Shown in pieces: positions 12,286 to 21,103 of a stretch of DNA of 22,805 nt; position 1 is the stretch's first letter; the number at the start of each line of letters is the position of its first letter. The DNA comes from an uncultured Clostridia bacterium (lineage in GTDB: Bacteria; Bacillota; Clostridia; Oscillospirales; Acutalibacteraceae). The stretch covers positions 1 to 22,805 of the forward strand of contig CALAEV010000047.1 of assembly GCA_937892525.1 (NCBI GenBank), given 5' to 3'. A program made the position numbers and the translations under genes. Under the pieces are notes generated by a model. It saw only the letters and a list, made by a program, of their open reading frames with translations, was not told the DNA's origin and searched no databases.

Positions 12286-12313
12286 ATTATACCATACAAT
12301 TTGAAAATTTCAA
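12286..12313 (-). promoter_or_regulatory. Promoter of the acyl-CoA ligase operon with palindrome over -35
   Basis: Minus strand: -35 TTGAAA (12308-12313), 16-bp spacer, -10 TATAAT (12286-12291). The -35 lies in a 15-bp palindrome TTTGAAA-A-TTTCAAA (12300-12314). Fatty-acid regulators such as FabT bind TTTGA...TCAAA palindromes, so a lipid-responsive MarR-type repressor is conceivable; spacing differs and the link is inference. Confidence 0.6.
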
Positions 12314-12326
12314 AGAATTTAATCAA

Positions 12327-12349
12327 AATTTATACATTATACATAAATT
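12327..12349 (-). other. Weak AT-only hairpin after rnmV
   Basis: AATTTAT (12327-12333) and ATAAATT (12343-12349) can pair at the end of rnmV, followed by a short T-rich stretch on the minus strand. There is no GC pair in the stem, so termination would be poor and read-through into the acyl-CoA ligase operon is plausible. Confidence 0.3.
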
Positions 12350-12947
12350 ATGGTAATTTTCTTTTTACTGTTTTAACTGCCTCTTTATATTCATCGTATG
12401 TCATATAAACATTAATTATTTTTAAAAGTGAAGATGAACTTATTCGTTCAGGTAATTCCAATTGTTTTGCTAAGGCTTTACGGATTTCGCTACTGTTTTC
12501 TCCTCCTGAAATGCCATCTTCAAAAAAGTCAGTATGTGTAATTTCTTGATGCTCTGCTTTTTCATTAGTATCACACAAAACGCCTGCTTTTTGAAGGGCT
12601 GACAAAATCACATCAGGTTTCATACCTTCAACGCCTAGTTTACCCTCTTTTGAAGCTTCAGTTTTGCGTTTTTCTTTACCGTAAACATCGGGAATATACA
12701 CATTTTTAATGTTCTCACTTTTTGTAATACCGTTTATAAAATTACGGATTTTAAAACCTGCTGAATCAGAATCGGTCATTATTATAATTCCACGTTTTTC
12801 AGCAAGAAAACGAATAAGTTTTTGTTTTTCTTTATCCTTGAACACAGCAAAACCGTCGGTTTCAATGATTACTGTATCAATGATTGCCGACAGTTTTATT
12901 TTATCATATTTACCTTCAACTATAACTGCTTCTTTGATTTTAATCAT
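12348..12947 (-). CDS. rnmV: Ribonuclease M5
   Basis: Toprim-domain nuclease that matures 5S rRNA precursors with ribosomal protein L18 in Firmicutes. 199 aa: the Toprim acidic residues are Glu11 (EAVIVEGKYDK) and Asp59/Asp61 (IIMTDSDSAGFKIR), followed by the conserved IPDVYGKEKRK segment and a C-terminal DUF4093-type region (GVEGMKPDVILSAL...). Slightly longer than the usual ~185 aa because of a charged insert around 127-150 (EKAEHQEITHTDFFEDGISG). It starts 4 bp after holA; the holA stop TGA is part of its SD (AAGGTGA), so the genes are coupled. The gene is more usually next to ksgA/rsmA. Confidence 0.93.
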   Translation of the reverse strand: MIKIKEAVIVEGKYDKIKLSAIIDTVIIETDGFAVFKDKEKQKLIRFLAEKRGIIIMTDSDSAGFKIRNFINGITKSENIKNVYIPDVYGKEKRKTEASKEGKLGVEGMKPDVILSALQKAGVLCDTNEKAEHQEITHTDFFEDGISGGENSSEIRKALAKQLELPERISSSSLLKIINVYMTYDEYKEAVKTVKRKLP

Positions 12948-12951
12948 AATT

Positions 12952-13986
12952 TCACCTTGCTATTATAAGTGAAAGACGAACTATAAGTTTTTCAAGAATA
13001 AGTTCCCCTGACTGCGCAGAACTTTTAAGTGCTTTATCTGCCTCTGCAAAGCAATCAAAACATTCACGAATTTGCTCGTCAGAAAGATTTTTAGCAAAAC
13101 GATTACTGTTTGTAAGTCTGAAATCTTTGTTTTTATAGTCGAAAATTTTTGCAGGATACATAACAGTTTCACCTGCTGTTACAGATGTTTTTACTCTGTA
13201 AATATCAACAAACGCAGTAAGTATTACGCCGAAAATATCAATTGGTTCGGCTTTTTGCATCATAAGAGTATGCAAAAGTTCAAGAGCACCTTGAGCATTA
13301 TGGTTAAGTATAAGCTTTGACAAATCAAAAACTTTTGCTTCAAGACTTCGCACTGCAACGCTGTCAATATGCTCACGAGTGACTTCGTTACCCTGCCCTG
13401 CAAAGTTACATGCTTTCTGAATTTCATTAAAAAGCACATTAAGACTATCGCCTGAAAGTTCAACTAAATATGACGCAACATTATCGTTCATTGTGCAACC
13501 ATTTTTTGACGCATAGGCACAAAGGATTTTGCGAAGTTCCCTACCCTCTGCTTTTGTGAAATTAACTGCATTTGCATATTTTGTGAAAATGTCGATTGCC
13601 CACTTACCTTTTTTATTTGAAAGCTCAATACCATCCATCCAGAAAATTGTGATTGATGTGTCAGGAATATTCTGAAGAAACTCCTCAATTTGTTCTTTTT
13701 GGTCACTTGTAGGAGTATCAAGAGGAAAATCATGAGCCACTACAACTGAGTATTCACTCATAAATGGCATAGACTGTGCACCCTCAAAAACTTCATCGAG
13801 AGCGTTTTCTTTACCGTCATATTTACGCAAACTGAATGTTTCACTACCTGGTGTTACAAATTTTGAGCAGATTTTATTTGCGTAAAACTGCTTCAAGTAA
13901 TCTTCACTACCATAGAAAAGATAACAGTTTGACATATTCTTTTCTCTGATTTGCCTTTTTAAGTCGGCTTCATAAATCAATGCCAT
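12952..13986 (-). CDS. holA: DNA polymerase III delta subunit
   Basis: Clamp-loader delta subunit that opens the beta clamp. The 344-aa product begins MALIYEADLKRQIREKNMSNCYLFYGSEDYLKQFY, the usual start with the degenerate nucleotide-binding segment YLFYGSEDYL. WMDGIELSNKKGKWAIDIFTKY, FTKAEGRELRKILCAYASKNG, and LSGDSLNVLFNEIQKACNFAG followed by VTREHIDSVAV match domain II/III of the family. ATG 13986 (AGGAA upstream) was chosen over an in-frame start 45 bp earlier that would overlap comEC. It is 13 bp downstream of comEC, an order (comEC then holA) common in Firmicutes. Confidence 0.93.
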   Translation of the reverse strand: MALIYEADLKRQIREKNMSNCYLFYGSEDYLKQFYANKICSKFVTPGSETFSLRKYDGKENALDEVFEGAQSMPFMSEYSVVVAHDFPLDTPTSDQKEQIEEFLQNIPDTSITIFWMDGIELSNKKGKWAIDIFTKYANAVNFTKAEGRELRKILCAYASKNGCTMNDNVASYLVELSGDSLNVLFNEIQKACNFAGQGNEVTREHIDSVAVRSLEAKVFDLSKLILNHNAQGALELLHTLMMQKAEPIDIFGVILTAFVDIYRVKTSVTAGETVMYPAKIFDYKNKDFRLTNSNRFAKNLSDEQIRECFDCFAEADKALKSSAQSGELILEKLIVRLSLIIAR

Positions 13987-13999
13987 AAGTTTATTCCTA

Positions 14000-16084
14000 T
14001 CACTTAAAATAAAATGAAAACGTTTCACCATCTACTGACACAAAAACTTCTGCGTCAGTTTTTTCTGACTCGATGCATTCTTTGATTGATAAAGCATTTT
14101 CCCCATATAGAATAATTATATCATAATCTTTGATTTTTTCAAAGAGCTTTTCTGCATTTTGGCTATCTATTAAAACGAGTTTTTTATTATTAACGGAAAT
14201 CTCAACATACTTTTTATAATTTTCTGTATTGATTTCAACTTTTTCACCTATCGTAAGTGTTTTCACATTACTGATGGAACGATTTTCAAAAATCTGTGGA
14301 GAGTTGTAGCAGAAATATGTATTATTAACTTTGATTGCACCATATAAGTCCATAAGATATGACGGTGTAAACTCGTTATTTTCAGTTATAAGAACATTAT
14401 CAGCAACTTTCTCGTTATGGGAATTGAGGATTTTTATCAAATCAGTTTCATATATAGTTGTAGGTGGATTTACTATCAAACTTTCGCCTTGTGAGTTTAC
14501 AACCAACACAGGTGACGAATCTCTACAAAGAACATCGACTGACGGTGTATTGTAATCGTAAGTTGTACAATAGACTGATAAGAGAATAAATGCAACTGAC
14601 AAAAATGCCGATACAGTTTTTAATAGAATTTTTCTATGCTTTTTGAATATGAATACTATTAAAATACTGACAACTGCGACAATGACAAAACACACATAGT
14701 ATCTGTGAGTTACAGGCAACGTTGACCATTCTGCAAGACCGATTTCTTCTGCAAAAACTTTAAGAAAATTACTGATTATGCCTGTTAGAATAAATAGTAT
14801 TTCAGCAACAAAAGAAAGACCAACCGAATGTAAAACTGCACCTGCGACAGTAAGCACCATTAAGACAAGTGCTGAATCAATCATTACAATATTTGATATA
14901 AAGGATGCAATTGGTAGAATACCCACTTTTACCACAAAAACCGGTAGCGTGAAAATAGTTGTTGAAGCACTTATTACGGTAGTTGTTATAAGGAAATAGA
15001 GAATTGAACTTTTTGTAACTTTTTTATATTTAGGATTCGTCTTTAACTTAAATAATACACTATTTGCTAACGTGAGTATTCCAAGAGTTGAAAGAGTTGT
15101 AAACCACAAGGCGCTGGATAGTGTTGCGTAAGGATTAATTATAAGAATAAATGCTAATGCTACGCCAATTGAGTTGATACTATCTGCGTCACGGTGTAAG
15201 GCTTTACCTAAAAGCACTGCACCAACCATAGCACCTGCACGGATAACCGATACACTAAAACCTGTTAATGCTGAATACCCTAAAAGACAAGCAAAACCTA
15301 TTAAAACAGTATATTTGCGAAGTTTAGAAAAACGCTCTGCAAACTGCATTATTCCTATTGACCACAATGTAAGGTGAAGCCCTGAAATAACAAGCAAATG
15401 TGATGTGCCTGAATAGTTAAAATAGTCAATTGTGGTATTTTCAATTTCTGATTTATCACCGATTGTCATAGCCTTTGCTATTGCACCACTTTCACCCGGT
15501 AAATACAAATCAATAATATCTGAAAACCAGTTTTTGACTTCGCCCAATCCTCTATAAAATCCGTTTACATCACCTGTTTTATCAACAAAGGTATCTTCAC
15601 TCTCAAAAAATGTGAAATAGATTTTTGAAGATAATGAGTTTTCAAAAAACACATCTTTGAATTGTTTGTCACTTTTCGTTACTACACCTGAAACTATATC
15701 ACCTTCACGAAACATTTTATTATCTTCTGACACATAACGGATTTTGTAGTTTTCATTATGAAGTTTTATTACATAGGTAAATGCATAGTCGGTTTCTTGT
15801 GGAGTCTGGCATACTACACCAGTTATTTCCGCTGGTTTTTCATATTGCTTTTCAGCATTTATATAAGTGCTTTGGGTGAAAATAAAAGATACTATATAAA
15901 CAGCAACTGCGAAAATACTGAAGATTACAAATGAATATTTTCGCAACTTTTTGAATGCTACAAAAATGCAAAAAACAACCGTTACACCAATTAACAGAGC
16001 AACGGTTGTTTTAAAATTAATATTAGTTATAAAAAGTGACACTAAGAGCATTGAAAAGCCAATTACTGCGAATGGTCTTTTCAA
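14000..16084 (-). CDS. comEC: ComEC/Rec2-family DNA channel protein with degenerate C-terminal domain
   Basis: Polytopic membrane protein that in competent bacteria carries single-stranded DNA inward. Three hydrophobic helices lie within the first ~75 residues, then an external OB-like DUF4131 region (about 85-170), then the Competence domain with GDKSEIENTTIDYFNYSGTSHLLVISGLHL near 210-235 and many helices. From about residue 515 comes a domain in the position of the metallo-beta-lactamase-like nuclease domain, but DVGQGD reads DVLCRDS and the HxHxDH site reads VLITENNEFTPSY, so the metal ligands are absent. 694 aa, shorter than B. subtilis ComEC. Start: AAGGAG lies 8 nt before TTG 16084; a GTG at 16093 directly abuts the SD and is less likely. 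The hinT stop TAA overlaps this SD. Confidence 0.9.
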   Translation of the reverse strand: MKRPFAVIGFSMLLVSLFITNINFKTTVALLIGVTVVFCIFVAFKKLRKYSFVIFSIFAVAVYIVSFIFTQSTYINAEKQYEKPAEITGVVCQTPQETDYAFTYVIKLHNENYKIRYVSEDNKMFREGDIVSGVVTKSDKQFKDVFFENSLSSKIYFTFFESEDTFVDKTGDVNGFYRGLGEVKNWFSDIIDLYLPGESGAIAKAMTIGDKSEIENTTIDYFNYSGTSHLLVISGLHLTLWSIGIMQFAERFSKLRKYTVLIGFACLLGYSALTGFSVSVIRAGAMVGAVLLGKALHRDADSINSIGVALAFILIINPYATLSSALWFTTLSTLGILTLANSVLFKLKTNPKYKKVTKSSILYFLITTTVISASTTIFTLPVFVVKVGILPIASFISNIVMIDSALVLMVLTVAGAVLHSVGLSFVAEILFILTGIISNFLKVFAEEIGLAEWSTLPVTHRYYVCFVIVAVVSILIVFIFKKHRKILLKTVSAFLSVAFILLSVYCTTYDYNTPSVDVLCRDSSPVLVVNSQGESLIVNPPTTIYETDLIKILNSHNEKVADNVLITENNEFTPSYLMDLYGAIKVNNTYFCYNSPQIFENRSISNVKTLTIGEKVEINTENYKKYVEISVNNKKLVLIDSQNAEKLFEKIKDYDIIILYGENALSIKECIESEKTDAEVFVSVDGETFSFYFK

Positions 16085-16096
16085 TTTTCTCACTCC

Positions 16097-16435
16097 TTAA
16101 ACAAGTTTTTCTGAAAGATTATCTCCACTTAAAATATGGAAGTGAATGTGTTTTACAGTTTGACCTGCTTTGTCACCACAGTTATTGATAATTCTATAAC
16201 TATCAGCACCTGCAAGGCTTGCGATTTCAGGAATTTTAGCAAAGATATAACCTACGATTTCACAGTTTTCTGTTGTAATATCGTTTGCACTACTTGCAAC
16301 ATGGTCTTTAGGAATTACAAGCACATGGGTCTCTGCTTGTGGTGCAATATCACGAAATGCGAGAATTTTTTCATCCTCATAAACCTTATTTGACGGAATT
16401 TCACCGTTTGCTATTTTACAAAAAAGACAATCCAT
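16097..16435 (-). CDS. hinT: HIT-family nucleotide-binding protein (Hint-type)
   Basis: 112-aa purine nucleoside phosphoramidate hydrolase of the histidine-triad family. It begins MDCLFCKIANGEIPS (the CxxC is usual in bacterial Hint) and ends with the triad KHIHFHIL (His96, 98, 100; His98 the expected nucleophile). ATG 16435 is 8 nt after AGAGG; a GTG 9 bp earlier is less well placed. The SD overlaps the alaS stop. Hint enzymes hydrolyse aminoacyl-adenylates and similar AMP adducts, so sitting directly behind an aminoacyl-tRNA synthetase gene makes sense, though that link is inference. Confidence 0.95.
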   Translation of the reverse strand: MDCLFCKIANGEIPSNKVYEDEKILAFRDIAPQAETHVLVIPKDHVASSANDITTENCEIVGYIFAKIPEIASLAGADSYRIINNCGDKAGQTVKHIHFHILSGDNLSEKLV

Positions 16436-16447
16436 AACATTCACCTC

Positions 16448-19081
16448 TTATTTAATCATTGATTTAAGAATTTCGTTAGCAGACATTAAAGCATCATCAA
16501 TCTTTGAAATGTCTTTACCACCTGCCATAGCCATATCAGGTTTGCCACCACCTGAGCCACCTGCAATCTTTGCAACCTCGCGTACAATATTACCTGCGTG
16601 AGCGCCACTTGCGATTGCATCTTTACCACAAGCACAAGCAAATGAGCAAGTACCTTTTTCTGCATTTGAGCCTGCAATAATTGCAACTGTGTTAGGTGCA
16701 GAATCTCTTGCAGTTTCTGCCATGGAGCGAAGTCCGTTAGCATCAGCCTCACCTGCATAATAAACAACAAGCTGAACGCCGTTTACGTCAATAGCACCTG
16801 CCATAATACCAGCAGTTTTGAATGAGTTGATTTCTGCTTTAAGACTTGCGATTTCTTTATCTTTTGCTTTAAGGTCGTTTGCGATTGACTGTGCTTTCTG
16901 TGGAAGAGCTGAAACATTACCTACTTTGAAAGCCTCAGCAGTTGTATAAAGAAGTTCGTTCTTTTCGTCAATATATTTAAGAACATTTTTACCTGTTACC
17001 GCCTGAATTCTACGAACACCTGCTGCAACTGATGATTCAGAAACAATCTTGAAAAGACCGATTTTACCTGTATTGTCAACGTGAGTACCACCACAAAGTT
17101 CTGTTGAGAAGTCCCCTGCTTTAACAACACGAACAACATCGCCATATTTTTCGCCGAAAAGTGCCATAGCACCCATAGCCTTTGCCTCATCAATAGGCAT
17201 TTCGCGAATCAGCATTTCTGTTGCATTAAGGATTTCTTCATTTACAAGGTCTTCAACCTTTTTGAGTTCTTCCCCTGTCATACCTGTAAAGTGAGTGAAG
17301 TCAAAACGAACTTCATTAGCATCAACAAGCTGACCAGCCTGCTCAACATGAGTGCCAAGCACTGTACGAAGTGCCGCTTGAAGAAGATGAGCAGCAGTAT
17401 GATTTCTCATAATCGCTTTTCTGTTTTCTTCATTATATGTGGTTGTTACAGTATCGCCAACCTTAACTGCATCGCCCACAAGTGTACCATGATGAAGCAC
17501 TACACCGTCAGCGTCTTTTGTTGTGTTTGAAACTTCAAATGTGCTGTCACCTATTGTGATAACACCTGTATCGCCAACTTGTCCACCACTTTCAGCGTAG
17601 AAAGAAGTTTTGTCAAGAACAAGAATTGCGTCACCTGACTCAACGAAATCCGCTATTTCTCCGTTTGAAACAAGTGCAAGAATTGTTGCATTTGTGTTGT
17701 TTTCTGTATATCCTGTAAACTCTGTTTTTGCAACATCTTTAAATGAAACGCCGTTGTTTCTCCAGTCAGTTTCTGCACCGTCACGCTTAACTGATTTTGC
17801 TTTCATTCTTGCTTCTTCAACAAGAGTTTTGAAAGCATCTTCGTCAACTGTCATATTATTTTCAGCAACGATTTCTTTTGTTAAATCGATTGGGAAGCCA
17901 AAAGTATCTTGAAGTTTGAAAGCATCTTCACCTGAAAGAATATTATCTTTTGAGTTTGCCATCATTTCGTTAAGAAGACCTAAACCACTATCAATTGTCT
18001 TGTAGAAGCTTTCTTCTTCCATTGCGATAACTTTTTTAATATAATCTTGTTTTTCAACAAGATTTGGATATGCATTTGCATTTTCCTTAATTACAGTTTC
18101 GCAAACCTCACTGAGAAATGGTCTGTCAATACCGATAAGACGACCATGACGAGCAGCACGGCGAAGAAGACGACGAAGAACATATCCACGACCACTATTT
18201 GATGGAAGAACGCCATCACCAACCATAAATGTTGTGCTACGAATATGGTCAGTAATAACTCGAAGTGAAACATCCTTTTTAGCGTCTTTATGATACTCAA
18301 TACCTGAAATATCAATAATATGCTTCATAATATTCTGAACTGTGTCAACTTCAAAGAGATTTTCAACATCCTGCATAATGCAAGCAAGACGCTCAAGTCC
18401 CATACCTGTATCAATATTAGGATTTGCAAGGCGAGTATAGTTGTTGTTACCGTCATTTTCAAACTGTGTGAAAACAAGGTTCCATACTTCAATAAATCTG
18501 TCGCACTCGCAGCCAACCTTACAATCAGGACTGCCGCAGCCTTTATCAGCACCACGGTCAAAGTAAATCTCTGAACAAGGACCACAAGGACCTGCACCAT
18601 GTTCCCAGAAATTATCTTCTTTACCGAAACGAACCATGTGTGATGGGTCAACGCCTACTTCTTTTGTCCAGATGTCATAAGCCTCATCATCTTCAAGATA
18701 AACGCTGACATAAAGAAGTTCTTCAGGGATTTCGAGAACCTTTGTAAAGAATTCCCAAGCCCATGCAGTTGCTTCGTGCTTGAAATAATCACCAAATGAG
18801 AAGTTACCAAGCATCTCGAAATATGTTCCGTGTCTTGCAGTTTTACCAACATTCTCAATATCAGGTGTACGAATACATTTTTGACAAGTTGTAACACGTT
18901 TTTTAGGTGGTGTTACTTCTCCTGTAAAGTATTTTTTCATTGGTGTCATACCTGCATTGATAAGCAAAATACTCTTATCCCCCTGAGGTACAAGTGAAAA
19001 GCTTGGAAGACGCAAATGGTCTTTGCTTTCAAAAAATGCAAGATATTTTTCTCTTAATTCATTAAGACCTGTCCATTTCAT
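16448..19081 (-). CDS. alaS: Alanyl-tRNA synthetase
   Basis: Charges tRNA-Ala and edits mischarged Ser/Gly. 877 aa, full length. Class II catalytic domain from MKWTGLNELREKYLAFFESK, with NAGMTPMKKYF (42-52), the motif 2 region RHGTYFEMLGNFSFGDYF (83-100) and DTGMGLERL (224-232). A Cys cluster at 182-193 (C-G-SPDC-KVGC-EC) is typical of clostridial AlaRS. The editing domain has its zinc site at His561/His565 (NHTAAHLL) and Cys663/His667 (CGGTHV). The C-terminal DHHA1 region ends with GGSGGGKPDMAMAGG. ATG 19081 follows TAGGAGT by 7 nt; upstream in-frame codons were dropped. First gene of alaS-hinT-comEC-holA-rnmV, with a consensus promoter and a ~33-nt leader too short for a T-box. Confidence 0.98.
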   Translation of the reverse strand: MKWTGLNELREKYLAFFESKDHLRLPSFSLVPQGDKSILLINAGMTPMKKYFTGEVTPPKKRVTTCQKCIRTPDIENVGKTARHGTYFEMLGNFSFGDYFKHEATAWAWEFFTKVLEIPEELLYVSVYLEDDEAYDIWTKEVGVDPSHMVRFGKEDNFWEHGAGPCGPCSEIYFDRGADKGCGSPDCKVGCECDRFIEVWNLVFTQFENDGNNNYTRLANPNIDTGMGLERLACIMQDVENLFEVDTVQNIMKHIIDISGIEYHKDAKKDVSLRVITDHIRSTTFMVGDGVLPSNSGRGYVLRRLLRRAARHGRLIGIDRPFLSEVCETVIKENANAYPNLVEKQDYIKKVIAMEEESFYKTIDSGLGLLNEMMANSKDNILSGEDAFKLQDTFGFPIDLTKEIVAENNMTVDEDAFKTLVEEARMKAKSVKRDGAETDWRNNGVSFKDVAKTEFTGYTENNTNATILALVSNGEIADFVESGDAILVLDKTSFYAESGGQVGDTGVITIGDSTFEVSNTTKDADGVVLHHGTLVGDAVKVGDTVTTTYNEENRKAIMRNHTAAHLLQAALRTVLGTHVEQAGQLVDANEVRFDFTHFTGMTGEELKKVEDLVNEEILNATEMLIREMPIDEAKAMGAMALFGEKYGDVVRVVKAGDFSTELCGGTHVDNTGKIGLFKIVSESSVAAGVRRIQAVTGKNVLKYIDEKNELLYTTAEAFKVGNVSALPQKAQSIANDLKAKDKEIASLKAEINSFKTAGIMAGAIDVNGVQLVVYYAGEADANGLRSMAETARDSAPNTVAIIAGSNAEKGTCSFACACGKDAIASGAHAGNIVREVAKIAGGSGGGKPDMAMAGGKDISKIDDALMSANEILKSMIK

Positions 19082-19120
19082 ACAGACTACTCCTATTTTA
19101 TAAAAATTTATATTCAATAA

Positions 19121-19149
19121 ATTATACAATTATAAAGCAAATATGTCAA
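19121..19149 (-). promoter_or_regulatory. Consensus promoter of the alaS operon
   Basis: Minus strand TTGACA (19144-19149), exactly 17 bp, TATAAT (19121-19126): a perfect sigma-A promoter, start near 19114. It fires away from the kinase promoter, whose -35 begins 10 bp further on. Confidence 0.9.
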
Positions 19150-19158
19150 TAAAAACTC

Positions 19159-19187
19159 TTGTTTTACAAAGTTTTTTCATTTATAAT
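19159..19187 (+). promoter_or_regulatory. Promoter of the two-component operon
   Basis: -35 TTGTTT (19159-19164), 17-bp spacer, -10 TATAAT (19182-19187). The leader is about 30 nt to ATG 19223. Divergent from alaS; no operator palindrome stands out. Confidence 0.65.
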
Positions 19188-19222
19188 ATTTTCATTGATT
19201 ACAATTAGTGTGTGGTGAAATT

Positions 19223-21103
19223 ATGAATTTGAAGTCGCGTTCTAATATTATTCTTATAATTACAATTATTGTAACTATACTTGCAATTGCATCACCTTTT
19301 ATTGCCGGTAACATTAACCGTCATTATTCAGGTGTTCCTGATATTGTTGGTGGTAAGGGCGATTTTACAAATGCAAAATCTAATTACACACTTTACCTTA
19401 CTGGTGAATGGGAATATTACGACAATGTGCATATTATCAGTAACCGTGAGCACGCAGATTCTGTAATTGCTGAAATACCTACACCTATTGTTAAGCCTAT
19501 CACTTCGCTCTCTAAAGCTAACGGATTTACTGCGTCTTATAAAATCACAATCAATAATCTGGATTATGAAAACGCTATTATTTATGTACCTCATTTTGCC
19601 GGCACTTACCGTGTTTTTGTAAATGGTATTATGGTTACTCAAAGTGGTACATACATTGACCAGAAAGCCCACGCCAACCTTGACCTTATTGCAAGCAATA
19701 TAAAATTTGAACCACAGAATACTTATGAAATTGTCATTGAGGCAACCTGTAATATGATGCCTTCACTTTATATGACTCCTGTCATTTCTAACATTGATTA
19801 CACAATGACATACTCAAGAATTGCACAGACTTTCCGTTCACTTCTTACCGGTGTTGTACTTTTCTGTGGACTTTTCATCTTCTCATATTCTGCAAAGAAA
19901 TCATTTATAATCAGTTCGAAATGGTTGCCTGTGCTTTGTGCCTGTGTTGCTATAAGGATGATGATTTCAACTGAAGGTTATTCAGTTTTCTCTTTTCTTT
20001 TCCCTTATATTGATTACGAGAGTATTACGCTTATTATCTGCGTTTCAACATTCATTATTAAACTTGTTGCACTTCTTTTCTATTCTGAAACACTTGACCT
20101 TAAAATCAACAAGAATGTTATTGCAATATTCTGCTTTGTTTTCTTGTCACTTTCACTTGTTGCAGCAGTTTTACCTTATATTATTTTTAGCCCATATTAC
20201 TACATTATAATTCAGGCTGCTACTATTCCACTCGACATTATTATTCTTAGTAATATCTGCAACTGTGTTGTAAGAAAAGCGCCTTATGCAAAACTATATC
20301 TTCTTGGTTATATTACTATCCTTATAGGCACACTTGTTGACTGTTTCTACACAAATGGTGTTATCAACTTTATGTCAAGCCAGTTTATGCCAATCTGTTT
20401 TACGATTTTTATTATTACTTTTGTTGTAATCTATTTTGAAAAGATTTCTCGTATTTTTAATACAGCGCTTAAAACAGCTGAAATTGAAAGAGAACTTGAA
20501 TTTGCCAACACTTCTCTTATGATTTCGCAAATTCAACCTCATTTCCTTTATAACGCACTTAATACTATTAAGTATCTTATTAAACGTGACCCAAAATCAG
20601 CAGAAAAAGCAGTTATTTCATTTTCACGATATCTGCGTGGTAATATGGATTCTATTACAAAAAAAGAACCAATTCCTTTTGCAGAAGAATTGGAACATAC
20701 AAAAAATTATTGTGACATTGAGTTGTTACGATTTGGTGATAAGCTTAATATTGTTTACGATACACCTGTCACCAACTTCTTACTTCCTGCACTTTCGGTT
20801 CAACCGATTGTTGAAAACGCAATCAAGCATGGTGTTACTAAAAAGCCAGAAGGTGGTACAGTGACAGTTACTACAAGTGAAGACGAGCATAACTACTTGA
20901 TTAAAGTACAAGATGATGGTGTTGGGTTTGACGTAGATAACCCTAACCTTACTCCAAGTGACACTCACGCTCATATCGGTATGAACAATGTGCGTGAACG
21001 ACTTACTAATATGGTAAATGCCACATTCACTATTGAAAGTCAAATTGATGTTGGCACTTGTGTTACAATTAAAATACCTAAAAAGGAGATTGAAAGCGTA
21101 TGA
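19223..21103 (+). CDS. LytS/YehU-type sensor histidine kinase with 7TMR-DISM input module
   Basis: 626-aa membrane kinase. Helix 9-29, then an external jelly-roll domain (about 35-195) with GEWEYYDN (61-68), YKITINNLDYENAIIYVP and YRVFVNGIMV, as in carbohydrate-binding/GH2-like sensor folds; then about seven hydrophobic helices (205-405), the 7TMR-DISM arrangement. The cytosolic His_kinase domain has SQIQPHFLYNALNTI with phospho-acceptor His440; the ATPase domain has VENAIKHG (N box, 530-537), DDGVGFD (564-570) and HIGMNNVRERL (584-594). ATG 19223 has GGTGA 5 nt upstream; an in-frame GTG 15 bp earlier lacks an SD. Its stop overlaps the regulator start (ATGA). The ligand is unknown; a sugar or other small molecule is a guess from the fold. 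Confidence 0.93.
   Translation: MNLKSRSNIILIITIIVTILAIASPFIAGNINRHYSGVPDIVGGKGDFTNAKSNYTLYLTGEWEYYDNVHIISNREHADSVIAEIPTPIVKPITSLSKANGFTASYKITINNLDYENAIIYVPHFAGTYRVFVNGIMVTQSGTYIDQKAHANLDLIASNIKFEPQNTYEIVIEATCNMMPSLYMTPVISNIDYTMTYSRIAQTFRSLLTGVVLFCGLFIFSYSAKKSFIISSKWLPVLCACVAIRMMISTEGYSVFSFLFPYIDYESITLIICVSTFIIKLVALLFYSETLDLKINKNVIAIFCFVFLSLSLVAAVLPYIIFSPYYYIIIQAATIPLDIIILSNICNCVVRKAPYAKLYLLGYITILIGTLVDCFYTNGVINFMSSQFMPICFTIFIITFVVIYFEKISRIFNTALKTAEIERELEFANTSLMISQIQPHFLYNALNTIKYLIKRDPKSAEKAVISFSRYLRGNMDSITKKEPIPFAEELEHTKNYCDIELLRFGDKLNIVYDTPVTNFLLPALSVQPIVENAIKHGVTKKPEGGTVTVTTSEDEHNYLIKVQDDGVGFDVDNPNLTPSDTHAHIGMNNVRERLTNMVNATFTIESQIDVGTCVTIKIPKKEIESV

Noticed and set aside
19082..19222. T-box riboswitch before alaS
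   Set aside because: The leader is about 33 nt and shows no T-box core or antiterminator.
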